This document shows, in pieces, positions 7,868 through 16,504 of a stretch of DNA of 64,000 nt. Location: assembly GCF_036347135.1 (NCBI RefSeq), contig NZ_CP108938.1, positions 1,488,001-1,552,000 on the forward strand, given 5' to 3'. The DNA comes from Streptomyces sp. NBC_00775. Its GTDB lineage: Bacteria > Actinomycetota > Actinomycetes > Streptomycetales > Streptomycetaceae. Below the pieces are notes generated by a model that worked only from the letters and a program-made list of their open reading frames with translations, was not told the DNA's origin and ran no database searches. Positions within the stretch are counted from its first letter, which is position 1. Each line of letters begins with the position of its first letter. Made by a program: the position numbers and the translations under genes.

Positions 7868-8689
7868 GTGGCCCTGAACAACACATACGACGCGAGGCTC
7901 CCTCAGCAGGAGACCATCGTGGGAGCCGGTGTGCAGCTCCTGCTGCTGGTCCTGCTGGGCACGGCGATCGGGATGGGACCCGCGGGCTGGCTGACCGGCC
8001 TGGCCTTCGCCATTGCCACCTGGGCGGTACTGACCCGCGCCCTGCGCCGCTCGCAGCCCCGCTCGTTCGGCCCGGCCAATCGTGTGACGCTCGGCCGGGC
8101 CATCCTGGTCGGCGGCGTCACCGCCCTGGTCGCGGACTCGTTCCAGAGCTCGCCCCCGGTCAGTCTGCTGGTCGGTCTGACGGCGGTCGCCCTGATCCTC
8201 GACGGCGTCGACGGCAAGGTCGCCCGGCGCACCGGGACCTCCTCCGCGCTGGGCGCCCGCTTCGACATGGAGGTCGACGCGTTCCTGATCCTGGTGCTGA
8301 GCGTGTACGTCGCGATGTCGCTCGGCCCGTGGGTGCTGCTGATCGGCACGATGCGGTACGCGTTCGTGGCGGCCGCCCGGGTGCTGCCGTGGCTGAACGG
8401 CGCGCTGCCGCCGAGCATGGCGCGCAAGACGGTGGCGGCACTGCAGGGCATCGTGCTGCTCGTCGCGGGCGCCGGGATCCTGCCGCGCGAGGCGACCGCG
8501 GGGGCCGTGCTGCTGGCCCTCGCGTCGCTGGTGTGGTCGTTCGGGCGCGACATCGCGTGGCTGAGGCGCCAGGGCGGCCGAAAGGCCGTCGGCGGCGCGG
8601 CACCCCTTGCCGCCCGACTGCCGCTGCGCCGGCTTCCCGGTCCCGTCAGCCTGTCCTCTCGGCCGGTACCGGCGCGTTCCGAGGGTTGA
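7868..8689 (+). CDS. CDP-alcohol phosphatidyltransferase family membrane protein
   Basis: The full CDP-alcohol phosphotransferase signature is present in DGVDGKVARRTG...GARFDMEVD, with Asp112, Asp115, Gly116, Ala119, Arg120, Gly129, Asp133 and Asp137 in the D-x2-DG-x2-AR-x8-G-x3-D-x3-D order. Several membrane helices surround it, and the total is 273 residues. These enzymes join a CDP-activated alcohol (CDP-diacylglycerol, CDP-inositol or similar) to a second alcohol at the membrane. The GTG at 7868 follows GGAGG (7856-7860) at good spacing, so it is preferred over upstream in-frame codons. Its place beside the pyrimidine/pterin-type genes suggests the cluster makes a lipid-linked compound; the substrate is unknown. 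Confidence 0.85.
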   Translation: MALNNTYDARLPQQETIVGAGVQLLLLVLLGTAIGMGPAGWLTGLAFAIATWAVLTRALRRSQPRSFGPANRVTLGRAILVGGVTALVADSFQSSPPVSLLVGLTAVALILDGVDGKVARRTGTSSALGARFDMEVDAFLILVLSVYVAMSLGPWVLLIGTMRYAFVAAARVLPWLNGALPPSMARKTVAALQGIVLLVAGAGILPREATAGAVLLALASLVWSFGRDIAWLRRQGGRKAVGGAAPLAARLPLRRLPGPVSLSSRPVPARSEG

Positions 8690-9101
8690 TCACATGCCAG
8701 TACAGGTCGACGCCGTTGGTGTCGGCCGGCTGGAGGTCGCCGGTGTACGAGTACAGCGGGGAGCCGTCATACGTCACCTGGTCGCCGCCGTCGGGTCGTG
8801 CGACGGTACCGAGCGTCCCGGCGATGCCCGGCGGCAGCCGGAGCTCCGTGCCGGGCGGGTTGAGCAGCGGCTTGCGGGTGTCCGTGCAGGAGCCGGAACA
8901 GTCGACCGTCCCGGACTTCTCCACGTCGTAGGTGTAGAGGGTGCGCCCGTCCGGATCCGTGAGGACGCGCCCCATCGTGTCGGTGTCGGCGACCATGACG
9001 GTCAGCGGCAGGGGTTCGGGCGCCGCCACCGCGGGATGTGGCAGGCCCAGGCAGGACGCGATGGCGATCGCGGCCAGCAGGGGGGTGACCCGTCTGCGCA
9101 T
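8646..9101 (-). CDS. Secreted COG4315-type repeat protein (predicted lipoprotein)
   Basis: This 151-residue exported protein has the conserved Yx(F/W/Y)xxD repeats of COG4315, seen as GRTLYTYDVEKSGTVDCSGSC and GSPLYSYTGDLQPADTNG. The signal sequence is MRRRVTPLLAAIAIASCLGL. IASC could be a lipobox with lipidation at the Cys, or signal peptidase I could cut after AVA. The function of the family is unknown; it is usually cell-surface or secreted. The 3' end overlaps the opposed CDP-alcohol phosphatidyltransferase by 44 bp. The separate direction and different theme suggest it is not part of the upstream cluster. Confidence 0.8.
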   Translation of the reverse strand: MRRRVTPLLAAIAIASCLGLPHPAVAAPEPLPLTVMVADTDTMGRVLTDPDGRTLYTYDVEKSGTVDCSGSCTDTRKPLLNPPGTELRLPPGIAGTLGTVARPDGGDQVTYDGSPLYSYTGDLQPADTNGVDLYWHVINPRNAPVPAERTG

Positions 9102-9174
9102 GACGCTCTCCTCAATTCTGTGGGACGGTCGGCGGTCTGTCGGCCCGTCGGCGGTCTGTCGGTCGGCCGGATCC

Positions 9175-12100
9175 TCAGTAGGTGACCTTGACGCCGTTGA
9201 CCGTGTGGTTGTCCGTGGAACCGCCGGTGGCTCCGCTGAATCCGACCAGCACGTTCGGCGGCAGGGTCACCGCGGTGTCGATGACCTGCGTGCCGTCCAC
9301 ACTCACCAGGATGTGCCCGGCGGTCGTCACGCTCACGTCGACGACGTGCGTACCGGTCCGCAGGGCGGGAACGGCGGTCGAGGTGGCCGCGTAGGTGAAG
9401 GGGGACCCGTTCCCGCCGGTGGCCACCCCGACGAAGTTGGCCGAGGGGTCGCCGGTGTTGCGGTGGGTGTCCAGGGTGATGGCGATGCCCGGCAGTCCCG
9501 CGTAGCCGAGGCCGCCTCCGCCGCCGCCCAGCGCCTTGGGAGTCGCCTTGGACGAGTCGAGCAGCAGGAGGGCGAGGCCGTCGGCGCCGGTTCCGCCGCC
9601 GATCGCGGCGGTGAAGGTCGCCTTCAGTCGCGCCGACGGTACGGCGGTCGCCTGCACACCGGAGCCCTTGGTGTTCTGAACGGTCTTGGTGAGCACCAGG
9701 TCGGTGCCGGAGAGCGCGGCGGAGCCGTTGAGGGTCCAGCCGTTGGGTCCGGGCGGCGGCACCGCGTATGAGGTCGCGGTGATGACCGAGTCCCGGACCG
9801 TGTGGATGTCGGTCCGCCCGCCGGTCGCGCCGGTGAAGGCCAGCAGGGCCGTCGGGGGCAGCGAGGCCACTGTCGTGTTCAGCAGCCGGACGCCGTCCAT
9901 GGAGATGGTGAGGGTCTTCCCGGTGATGGCGACGGCGACGGCGTGCGGGCCCGAGCGAAGGTTGGGCACGTTGGTCGTGGTCGCCACGTAGGTGAGGGCG
10001 CCGCCGCTCGTGGCGGTGGTGATGCCGACGAAGTTCGACGACGGGTCACTGCCGCCCCGGTAGGTGTCGAAGGTGATCGCCACGCCGGGCTTCCCCGCCC
10101 AGCCGAGCCCGCCGCCGTCGGTGCCCAGGGCGCTGGGAGTGGCCCGGGCCGGGTCCAGCAGGCCGAACGTGAGTCCGTCGGCGCCCGTGCCGCCGCCGAT
10201 GACGGTGGTGAACGCCGCCCTGAGGCCGTCGGTGGCCACCGGCACTGGGAAGACCGCCGAGCCCGCCTGGTACGCGCCGGTCTGGGTGAGCTGGAGGTCG
10301 TTGCCGGAGAGCTGCGCGGATCCGTTGAGCTTCCAGCCGCCCGCTCCGGGCGCCGGGACGGTGACCCGGCCGGGCGCGGTCCCGGTGCCCTTGAGGGCTT
10401 CGTTCTGCGGGCCCCGGCCGTCGTCGGAGGTGAACTGGTAGGTGCCGGTGACCTCACCGAGGGCGGTCGGGGAGAACGTGACGGCCTGGTGGATCACGTC
10501 CTCCGGGCCGATGACCTGGCCCTCGCTCAGCGGATTGGTCACGTTGAACGGGGCCGCGGGTGCCTTCGCCTTGGTGATGGTGAGGGGGATGTTGCCCGTG
10601 TTGCTGATGTCGAAGGTCTTGGTGACCGACTTCCCGACCGCGACGTTGCCGAAGTCGGTGGAGGTCGGAGTGATCGTCAGCCGCGCCGCGCCGGTCACCG
10701 CCGTGCCCGTGAGGTCCACGGTCGCGGTGCCGTTCTGCCCGGTGACGGAGAGCTCCCCCGGGTCGTCGCCGGCGGTCGTCGGGGCGTACTTCACCTGGAC
10801 GGTGACGGACTGCTGAGGCTGGACGACGGTGCCGTCGGCAGGCAGGCCGTCCGCGCTGAAGGGGGCGTCCGGTGCGCTGCTCGCGGAGACCGTCTCGTCC
10901 TCGGTACCGGTATTGGTGAAGGTCACCCCCAGGGTCTTGGCCGTGCCGGTGGCCACCGTGCCGAAGGCCAGATCGGCCGGGAAGGCAGTGAGGCCGGGCC
11001 GGGTCCCGTAGCCGGTCAGCCCGAGACCGATCGCGCCGGCATCGGTGGTGAAGGTCAGCACCGAGCTGTCCGCCCCGGGGGTGGTCGGCGCGAACGAGAC
11101 CGGCACCGAGTAGGTGTCGCCCTCGTGCAGGGTGACCGGCAGACCGGTGGGCGCGGCGGAGAACTGACTGCCCGACGGCGTACCCACCGCCGTGATCGTC
11201 ACGTCCTGGGTGGCGGTCACCTTCGCCGTGGCCTCGCCGGTGCTGCCCACGGCCACCTGGCCGAGGTCGACCGGGCTGCCGGTCAGCGCGGTGGTGGACG
11301 GCCGGCCGAAGGCGAGCACATGGCCGTCCCGGGTGCCGACGTAGACGCGTCCGCCGTCGGTGGCCGGCACGGCGAACTTGGACGCGGTGCCGATCGGGGC
11401 GGAGAAGCGCAGGTTCAGCTTTCCCTTGACCGGTACGGCGTCGTACGCGCGGATCTGGCCGTTGGCGCCGTTGGAGCCGTCCGTGTAGATCGCCCAGACG
11501 AGGGCGGAGCCCGGCGTGGTGCCGGTGGAGGTGATCACGGGCGAGCCCGAGGTGTAGCCGAAGGTGCCGGTGCTGGTACCGGTGTTGGTCAGTGAGGGCT
11601 GGCCCGAGCCGTTGACGCCGTAGGCGAAGGCACGCAGCGGGCCCCTGCTGCCGATCGTGTACACATAACCGCCCTCGGCGCCGTACGCGGCCGGGTGCCC
11701 CCAGACGCCCTCGTACGGGCCGAAGGTGCTGAGCACGGCATCGGTGCCGCCGGGCCCCTGGCTGCGGCCGCCGAGGTTGTCCCGGTCGAGGAGGAAGAGG
11801 CGGCCGTCCTTGCCGATCTCCACCATCAGATGAGGGTGCTGGCTGGTCCCGAATGCCGCGTCGGGCAGCGCCATCGGTCCGCCGGAGCCGAGGTCGGTGT
11901 CGTTGGTGTCGAGGGTCGGGGCGTTGCTGGGGCTGAAGAAGTCCTGGGCGGACATCGTGCCGTCGCTGTTGACCCCGAGCCGGACCACCGACTCCGCCAG
12001 CTGGCCCGGCGGCTTCGAACCGGGGCCGGGCGCCGGGGAGATGCCGTTCCCGGTGGAGACGAAGATCCGGCCGGGGCCGTCGGAGACGAGGCCGCCGCCG

Positions 12101-12891
12101 CTCATCCAGATGCCGGCCATGCCGTTGGCGGAGGAGTCCTCCGTCGCCCACAGGGTGGTGCTGCGGGTCGTGGTGTTGACGCCGAGGACGTAGCCGACGT
12201 ACGGGCCGAAGTCGCAGTGCGAGGCGAAGCCCACGTAGACCGATCCGCCCATCAGGAGCAGGCCGGGGCGCTGGGCCGCGGTGAACGGGTTGAAGGGATG
12301 GCTGGGGTCGTTGACCGGGGCGCCCTGCACCTTCACCGGCCACCCGCTGCGCTCGGCGCCGGTGGTGGCGTTCAGCGCGTGGACGTACCAGTTGGGGTGC
12401 TGGACGTCGGCACCGTCGTTGATCTTGGCGGTGAGATAGACGGTGTTGGTCGCCGGATCGTGCACGGGGGTCGAGGTCACCCCGAAGTTCGGCACCAGGT
12501 CACCGCAGCCGATCGCCGAGGCCGGCCAGGGAGCGCCCAGGTTCTTCGTCCAGTTGATCTTCCCGGACGCCGAGTCGAGCCCGTACACCTTGGCGTTCTC
12601 GGTGGCCGCGACCACGGTCTTGCCGGCGACCAGCGGCTGGGCGTAGACCTGACCGTCCACGGCCGTGGAGAACTGCTGGCCGAAGTCGGAGCTGGTCACC
12701 TGGGAGGGCGCCAGGCCGGGTTCGTTCTGGTCCCAGCCGGTGCGGAGGTTGTCGACCGAGATCGTCGACTCGTCGGCCCGGGACGGGGCGGCCGCGAGCG
12801 ACGGCAACGTGCCGCCGGTGCCCAGCAGCAGACAGCCCGTCAGCAGCGCGAGAAGCCGGTTCCCTGTCCGTCGTCTGCGCGTGCTGGGCAT
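9175..12891 (-). CDS. Very large secreted beta-propeller / ASH / lectin-like mosaic protein
   Basis: This is a 1238-residue exported protein. After a signal peptide (LLALLTGCLLLGTGGTLPSLAAA) comes a PQQ-like beta-propeller of roughly 450 residues with repeats such as NAKVYGLDSASGKINWTKNLG and GGRVYVGTRDGHVLAFGRP. Next are about three choice-of-anchor-D/ASH-type beta-sandwiches (VDLGQVAVGSTGEATAKV, LAFGTVATGTAKTLGVTF, TDFGNVAVGKSVTKTFDI). Two tandem L-type-lectin-like domains end it, each with GGGTGADGL and GVAIT(F/L)DTxR. No catalytic site is evident, so surface binding or scaffolding is likely. The ATG at 12891 directly precedes the Arg-rich n-region. No partner gene is adjacent. Confidence 0.85.
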   Translation of the reverse strand: MPSTRRRRTGNRLLALLTGCLLLGTGGTLPSLAAAPSRADESTISVDNLRTGWDQNEPGLAPSQVTSSDFGQQFSTAVDGQVYAQPLVAGKTVVAATENAKVYGLDSASGKINWTKNLGAPWPASAIGCGDLVPNFGVTSTPVHDPATNTVYLTAKINDGADVQHPNWYVHALNATTGAERSGWPVKVQGAPVNDPSHPFNPFTAAQRPGLLLMGGSVYVGFASHCDFGPYVGYVLGVNTTTRSTTLWATEDSSANGMAGIWMSGGGLVSDGPGRIFVSTGNGISPAPGPGSKPPGQLAESVVRLGVNSDGTMSAQDFFSPSNAPTLDTNDTDLGSGGPMALPDAAFGTSQHPHLMVEIGKDGRLFLLDRDNLGGRSQGPGGTDAVLSTFGPYEGVWGHPAAYGAEGGYVYTIGSRGPLRAFAYGVNGSGQPSLTNTGTSTGTFGYTSGSPVITSTGTTPGSALVWAIYTDGSNGANGQIRAYDAVPVKGKLNLRFSAPIGTASKFAVPATDGGRVYVGTRDGHVLAFGRPSTTALTGSPVDLGQVAVGSTGEATAKVTATQDVTITAVGTPSGSQFSAAPTGLPVTLHEGDTYSVPVSFAPTTPGADSSVLTFTTDAGAIGLGLTGYGTRPGLTAFPADLAFGTVATGTAKTLGVTFTNTGTEDETVSASSAPDAPFSADGLPADGTVVQPQQSVTVQVKYAPTTAGDDPGELSVTGQNGTATVDLTGTAVTGAARLTITPTSTDFGNVAVGKSVTKTFDISNTGNIPLTITKAKAPAAPFNVTNPLSEGQVIGPEDVIHQAVTFSPTALGEVTGTYQFTSDDGRGPQNEALKGTGTAPGRVTVPAPGAGGWKLNGSAQLSGNDLQLTQTGAYQAGSAVFPVPVATDGLRAAFTTVIGGGTGADGLTFGLLDPARATPSALGTDGGGLGWAGKPGVAITFDTYRGGSDPSSNFVGITTATSGGALTYVATTTNVPNLRSGPHAVAVAITGKTLTISMDGVRLLNTTVASLPPTALLAFTGATGGRTDIHTVRDSVITATSYAVPPPGPNGWTLNGSAALSGTDLVLTKTVQNTKGSGVQATAVPSARLKATFTAAIGGGTGADGLALLLLDSSKATPKALGGGGGGLGYAGLPGIAITLDTHRNTGDPSANFVGVATGGNGSPFTYAATSTAVPALRTGTHVVDVSVTTAGHILVSVDGTQVIDTAVTLPPNVLVGFSGATGGSTDNHTVNGVKVTY

Positions 12892-12932
12892 GTCTCCACC
12901 TCGGTACGTGAGTGCGCGAGGGCGGAGACCGA

Positions 12933-12967
12933 CCGGTCCCGCCGGCGATCATCGTCAGCGGGACCGG
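12933..12967. other. Inverted repeat in front of the large secreted-protein gene
   Basis: A perfect 10-bp stem, CCGGTCCCGC / GCGGGACCGG, encloses a 15-nt loop 42-76 bp upstream of the large secreted-protein start. It could be a terminator remnant, an operator or a structured 5' leader. The only other notable part of the 148-bp gap is an AT-richer stretch near 12971-12991. Confidence 0.35.
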
Positions 12968-13039
12968 CCCGATATTCTTATCTTTTCGCTCCTACGTCCG
13001 GTGTTGTTCACCCTGATGGATCAAGGACGACCGATGACG

Positions 13040-14416
13040 TCACGACGCGACCCGTTCGCCCGGTGCCGCCGCGTCGGGGTGCGCCAGGCCGAGGTGGTCG
13101 CGCAGGGTGGTGCCCTCGTACTCCGTGCGGAAGACCCCTCGCTCCTGGAGCAGCGGGACCACGGTGTCGGCGAAGGCGTCGAGGCCGCCGGGGGTGATGT
13201 GCGGGACGAGGATGAAACCGTCGGCGGCGTCGGCCTGGACGAAGGAGTTGATGGTCTCGGCGACGGTGGACGGCGAGCCGACGAAGGCCTGCCGGTTGCC
13301 GGTCTCGATGACCAGGTCACGGATCGACCAGTTGTTGGCCGCCGCACGCTCCCGCCACTCCCGGGCGGTGGCCAGCGGGTCGCGGTACATGCGCACCTGG
13401 GCGCGACCGCGGGCGATGGTGTGCTCGCCCAGGTCGGGGTCGATGTCGGGGAGCGGACCGTCCGGGTCGTACGCGGACAGGTCGCGATTCCAGACGAACT
13501 CCAGATGCTTGATGGCGGTGGCGCCGCTGACCTGCTGACGCCGCACCTCGCGGGCGCGTTCCTCCGCCTCCGCCTCGGTGTCCCCGAGAACGAAGGTCGC
13601 GGCGGGCAGGATCAGCAGCTGGTCGCGGGTGCGGCCGTGGCGGGCCAGGCGGCCCTTGACGTCCGTGTAGAACGCCTGCCCCTCCTTCAGGGTGCTGTAC
13701 CGGCTGAAGATCGCGTCTGCACTGGACGCGGCGAATTCGCGGCCCTCGTCCGAGTCGCCCGCCTGGAAGACGACGGGGCGGCCCTGCGGGCTGCGCGGAA
13801 CATTGAACTGCCCCTCGATGTCGAAGTGTTGGCCCTGGTGCACGAAGGCTCCGGCCTTCGCGTCGCGCAGGAAGGTGCCGCTCTCCTGGTCGGCGAGGAT
13901 CTCGTCGCCGTGCCAGGAGTCGAAGAGTTCGTTCGCGGTGGTGAGGAACTCCTTGGCCCGGGAGTAGCGCTCCTCCTGCGGGAGGAAGCCGCCACGGCGG
14001 AAGTTCTCGCCGGTGAAGGCGTCCCAGGAGGTGACGACGTTCCAGGCGGCGCGCCCGCCGGAGAGGTGGTCGAGGCTCGCGAACTGGCGGGCCACCTCGT
14101 AGGGCTCGTTGAAGGTGGAGTTGATGGTGCCGGTCAGGCCGAGGTGTTCGGTGACGGCGGCGAGCGCGGTGAGGATGGTGAAGGTGTCGGGCCGTCCGAC
14201 GACGTCCAAGTCGTAGATCCTGCCGCCCTGTTCGCGCAGCCGAAGTCCCTCGGCGAGGAACAGGAAGTCGAACCTGGCGCGCTCGGCGGTGCGCGCGAAG
14301 TGCGCGAAGGAACTGAACTCGATGTGGCTGCCGGCCTCCGGGTCGCTCCATACGGTGGTGTTGTTGACGCCGGGGAAATGGGCGGCCAGATGGATCTGCT
14401 TCAGGGGCTTGCTCAT
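13040..14416 (-). CDS. FMN-dependent monooxygenase, NtaA/SnaA/DszA family
   Basis: This 458-residue bacterial-luciferase-like (LLM) flavoprotein has the NtaA/SnaA/DszA hallmark segments. These are HFARTAERARFDFLFLAEGLRL, FNEPYEVARQFASLDHLSGGRAAWNVVTS and RRGGFLPQEERYSRAKEFL. These enzymes use FMNH2 supplied by a separate reductase and O2 to cleave C-N or C-S bonds. It follows a second LLM gene by 20 bp, behind a sulfur-type leader peptide, next to an amino-acid transporter and a GNAT remnant. That set resembles the B. subtilis S-alkylcysteine salvage operon, where an NtaA-like enzyme oxidises N-acetyl-S-alkylcysteine. Sulfur scavenging is therefore the favoured role. No flavin reductase gene is nearby. 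Confidence 0.88.
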   Translation of the reverse strand: MSKPLKQIHLAAHFPGVNNTTVWSDPEAGSHIEFSSFAHFARTAERARFDFLFLAEGLRLREQGGRIYDLDVVGRPDTFTILTALAAVTEHLGLTGTINSTFNEPYEVARQFASLDHLSGGRAAWNVVTSWDAFTGENFRRGGFLPQEERYSRAKEFLTTANELFDSWHGDEILADQESGTFLRDAKAGAFVHQGQHFDIEGQFNVPRSPQGRPVVFQAGDSDEGREFAASSADAIFSRYSTLKEGQAFYTDVKGRLARHGRTRDQLLILPAATFVLGDTEAEAEERAREVRRQQVSGATAIKHLEFVWNRDLSAYDPDGPLPDIDPDLGEHTIARGRAQVRMYRDPLATAREWRERAAANNWSIRDLVIETGNRQAFVGSPSTVAETINSFVQADAADGFILVPHITPGGLDAFADTVVPLLQERGVFRTEYEGTTLRDHLGLAHPDAAAPGERVAS

Positions 14417-14436
14417 GGTCGTACGGTCCCTCCGGC

Positions 14437-15696
14437 TCAGGCGGTGGCGGCGGCATAGCGGTTGGCGGGGCGGGCCAGCCCCAGCAGCCCGCGCAGGGTG
14501 TCGGCCTCGTACGAGTCCCGGAAGGCGCCGCGGCGCTGGAGTTCGGGAACCAGGCCCCGGGTGATCGCCGGGAGGTCGTGGCCGGCGACGGCGGGGCGCA
14601 GCCGGAAGCCGGACAGTCCGGCCTGGCCCAACTCCTGGAGCAGATCGGCCAGTTGTCCGGGCGTTCCGGTGAAGATCCGCGCGTCGCTGGTGTACGGGTG
14701 TCCCGCGAGGGAGTCGAGACGCTCCCGGCGCGCCGCCGCGGCGGCGGGGTCGTCGTCCAGGAACACCACCAGGTCGCCGAAGAGATGCAGGGGCTCCGCG
14801 GAGCGACCGGCCGCGTCCTGTTCGGCGCGGACCGCGGCGACGACGGCACGTGCCTGCTCGGCGTCGTGCGGGGTGAGGTATCCGAGATCGGCGGAACGCC
14901 CCACGAGCCGGAACGGCGCACCCGTCCCGGTCTCGTGGGCCAGTGCGGTGACCAGGGGCTGGCCCTGCGGCGGGCGGGGGGTGATGGAGGGGCCCTTGAC
15001 GCTGAAGCGCGGGCCCTCGAAGTCGACGTAGTGCAGCTTGTCGCGGTCGATGAAGCGGCCGGTGGCGACGTCCCGGATCTCCGCGCCGTCCTCCCAGCTG
15101 TCCCAGAGCCGGCGCACCGCTTCGACGTAGTCGGCGGCCTCGTCGAAGATCTCGACGACCAACTCCCTGATCGCCGGGCTCTCCAGGTCCTCGAAACGGA
15201 ATGGGGGGAAGGTGCGGCGGCCGAAGTGCGCGGCCTCGTTACGGCGTGCGGACACCTGCACCCGGAGGCCCGCACGACCGGTGCTCACATAGTCGAGGGT
15301 GGCGATCGCCTTGGATATATGGAAGGGCTCCGTGTGGGTGGCCACCACGGTCGGCACCAGGCCTATGTGGCTGGTCACCGGTGCGACGCGGGCCGCGATG
15401 AGGACGGCGTCGAGGCGTCCGCGGACCTGGTCCGTCCGCCCGTCGGGTTCGGTGAGGTGCGAGGACTGGAGTCCGAGCGCGTCCTCGATCGTCACGAAGT
15501 CGAGCAGCCCGCGTTCGGCCTCGGTGACCAGGTCGGTCCAGTAGGCGGCGGTGAGCAGCTCCCGGGGGCGGGCCGCCGGTTCGCGCCAGGCGGCCGGGTG
15601 CCAGCCGGCGCCGTCGAGCGCGACGGCGAGGTGCAGTTTTCCGGTGGAGGAGGCGGAGGATGCGGAGGAGGGGGACAGCGAAGACGGTGAGGACAC
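14437..15696 (-). CDS. LLM-class flavin-dependent oxidoreductase
   Basis: This 419-residue LLM flavoprotein is a different branch from its neighbour. A Ser-rich N-terminus precedes LHLAVALDGAGWHP, and core segments include LDFVTIEDALGL, SKAIATLDYVSTGRAGLRVQVS, RDKLHYVDFEGPRFSVKGPS and TPRPPQGQPLV. It should use reduced flavin and O2 on a small organic substrate, probably organosulfur given the context. It is the first gene after the leader peptide at 15774-15956, with a 77-bp gap holding a possible attenuator hairpin, and is co-directional with the second monooxygenase. Confidence 0.87.
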   Translation of the reverse strand: MSSPSSLSPSSASSASSTGKLHLAVALDGAGWHPAAWREPAARPRELLTAAYWTDLVTEAERGLLDFVTIEDALGLQSSHLTEPDGRTDQVRGRLDAVLIAARVAPVTSHIGLVPTVVATHTEPFHISKAIATLDYVSTGRAGLRVQVSARRNEAAHFGRRTFPPFRFEDLESPAIRELVVEIFDEAADYVEAVRRLWDSWEDGAEIRDVATGRFIDRDKLHYVDFEGPRFSVKGPSITPRPPQGQPLVTALAHETGTGAPFRLVGRSADLGYLTPHDAEQARAVVAAVRAEQDAAGRSAEPLHLFGDLVVFLDDDPAAAAARRERLDSLAGHPYTSDARIFTGTPGQLADLLQELGQAGLSGFRLRPAVAGHDLPAITRGLVPELQRRGAFRDSYEADTLRGLLGLARPANRYAAATA

Positions 15697-15736
15697 GGGA
15701 GGAGTGCCTTCCTGATCGACCGTATGAGATCACCGG

Positions 15737-15754
15737 ACCCTCGGCATCGAGGGT
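15737..15754 (-). promoter_or_regulatory. Hairpin between leader peptide and monooxygenase gene (possible attenuator)
   Basis: A perfect stem ACCCTCG / CGAGGGT with a 4-nt loop lies between the end of the leader ORF and the start of the monooxygenase gene. Its place after a short regulatory peptide fits translational or transcriptional attenuation, but no alternative pairing was worked out. Confidence 0.4.
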
Positions 15755-15773
15755 GCGGCGGCGGGGTGACAGG

Positions 15774-15956
15774 TCAGGAGCGACAGAGCGCGCCGGCCAC
15801 GCGCTGCAGGTCGATGTGCGGCCGGGAGTACAGATGGACGCGGCGGCGCGGCGCCAGGACCTTGGCGGGGAGTCGGGACACACCCGGCACCTCGGTCACC
15901 TCCGCCCTCCCGGCGCGGCGGGCCCCTGGCCGCGCCGTCTTCGTGTCGTCGTCCAT
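15774..15956 (-). CDS. Putative regulatory leader peptide (RPHIDLQRVAGALC type)
   Basis: A short ORF ends in RRRVHLYSRPHIDLQRVAGALCRS. I recognise this as the conserved end of actinobacterial putative leader peptides found ahead of sulfur-metabolism operons. The terminal Cys is the expected sensing codon: scarce cysteinyl-tRNA would stall ribosomes there and change expression of the downstream monooxygenases. ATG at 15956 gives 60 residues, longer than usual, so the true start may be a later GTG near the conserved part. It lies just downstream of the GNAT pseudogene and 77 bp upstream of the first monooxygenase. Confidence 0.65.
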   Translation of the reverse strand: MDDDTKTARPGARRAGRAEVTEVPGVSRLPAKVLAPRRRVHLYSRPHIDLQRVAGALCRS

Positions 15957-15969
15957 CTCAACAGCCCGG

Positions 15970-16457
15970 CTACGCCGTCTGTTCCGGCCCTGTGCCGGGA
16001 GTTCTGACCAGGAGGAAGTTCCTGCGGCGGCGCAGGGTGAAGCCGATGGACTCGTACAGCCGGATCGCACCGGTGTTGTCCGCGGCGGCGTGCGGGAAGG
16101 GCGTGTCTCCACGCTCCCTGATGCCCGCCGCGACGGCGCGCACCAGCCGGGTGGCCAGCCCCCGGCCGCGGTGGTCCGGGTGAGTGCAGACAGCGCTGAT
16201 CTCGGTCCAGCCGGGCGGGCGCAGCCTCCCCCAGCCTCCGGCCGGGGGACCCCCATCTCGCTTCGCTCGCCGGCCATGGCGATCAGCCGGCCCCGGTGCC
16301 GGAGGCCGGGATAGGTGCCGAGTTCGACCGCGGCGCGTCCGACACGCTCGGCGAACGCGGCATGCGGACCGGTCAGCGCGGCCCAGGCCGCGTTGTCCAG
16401 AACGTGGGACGGCGACGCGGGGCCCTTCGGCTGAGGCGGAGTGGCAAGGGTGGACAT
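15970..16457 (-). pseudogene. GNAT N-acetyltransferase pseudogene (internal deletion plus frameshift)
   Basis: Two reading frames together give the ends of one GNAT protein. The first reads HVLDNAAWAALTGPHAAFAE then VELGTYPGLRHRGRLIAMAGER. After a frame change the second reads PPGWTEISAVCTHPDHRGRGLATRLVR (acetyl-CoA P-loop) and NTGAIRLYESIGFTLRRR. In intact relatives, as I recall them, about 90 residues separate AFAE from VELGTY, so the middle is deleted. A short GC-rich repeat then breaks the frame between AGER and PPGW. The gene lies between the transporter and monooxygenase genes, where S-alkylcysteine salvage operons carry their N-acetyltransferase. The enzyme is almost certainly inactive. 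Confidence 0.75.
16225..16263. repeat. Short GC-rich palindromic repeat inserted in the GNAT gene
   Basis: About 39 bp, including CCCCCAGCCTCCGGCCGGGGG and an arm GGGACCCCCATCTCGCTT, interrupt the GNAT reading frame between the codons for AGER and LRPPGW. This type of repeat (GGGGGTCCCCCGGCCGGAGG and the AGCGAAGCGAG arm) is familiar from Streptomyces intergenic regions, from memory. Net insertion of about 38 bp explains the frameshift. Exact target-site bases cannot be fixed without an intact homologue. Confidence 0.55.
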
Positions 16458-16504
16458 GGGGTGTCGGATCTCCGTGGCGGTGACGCGGCGACTTCGCCGG
16501 ATTC

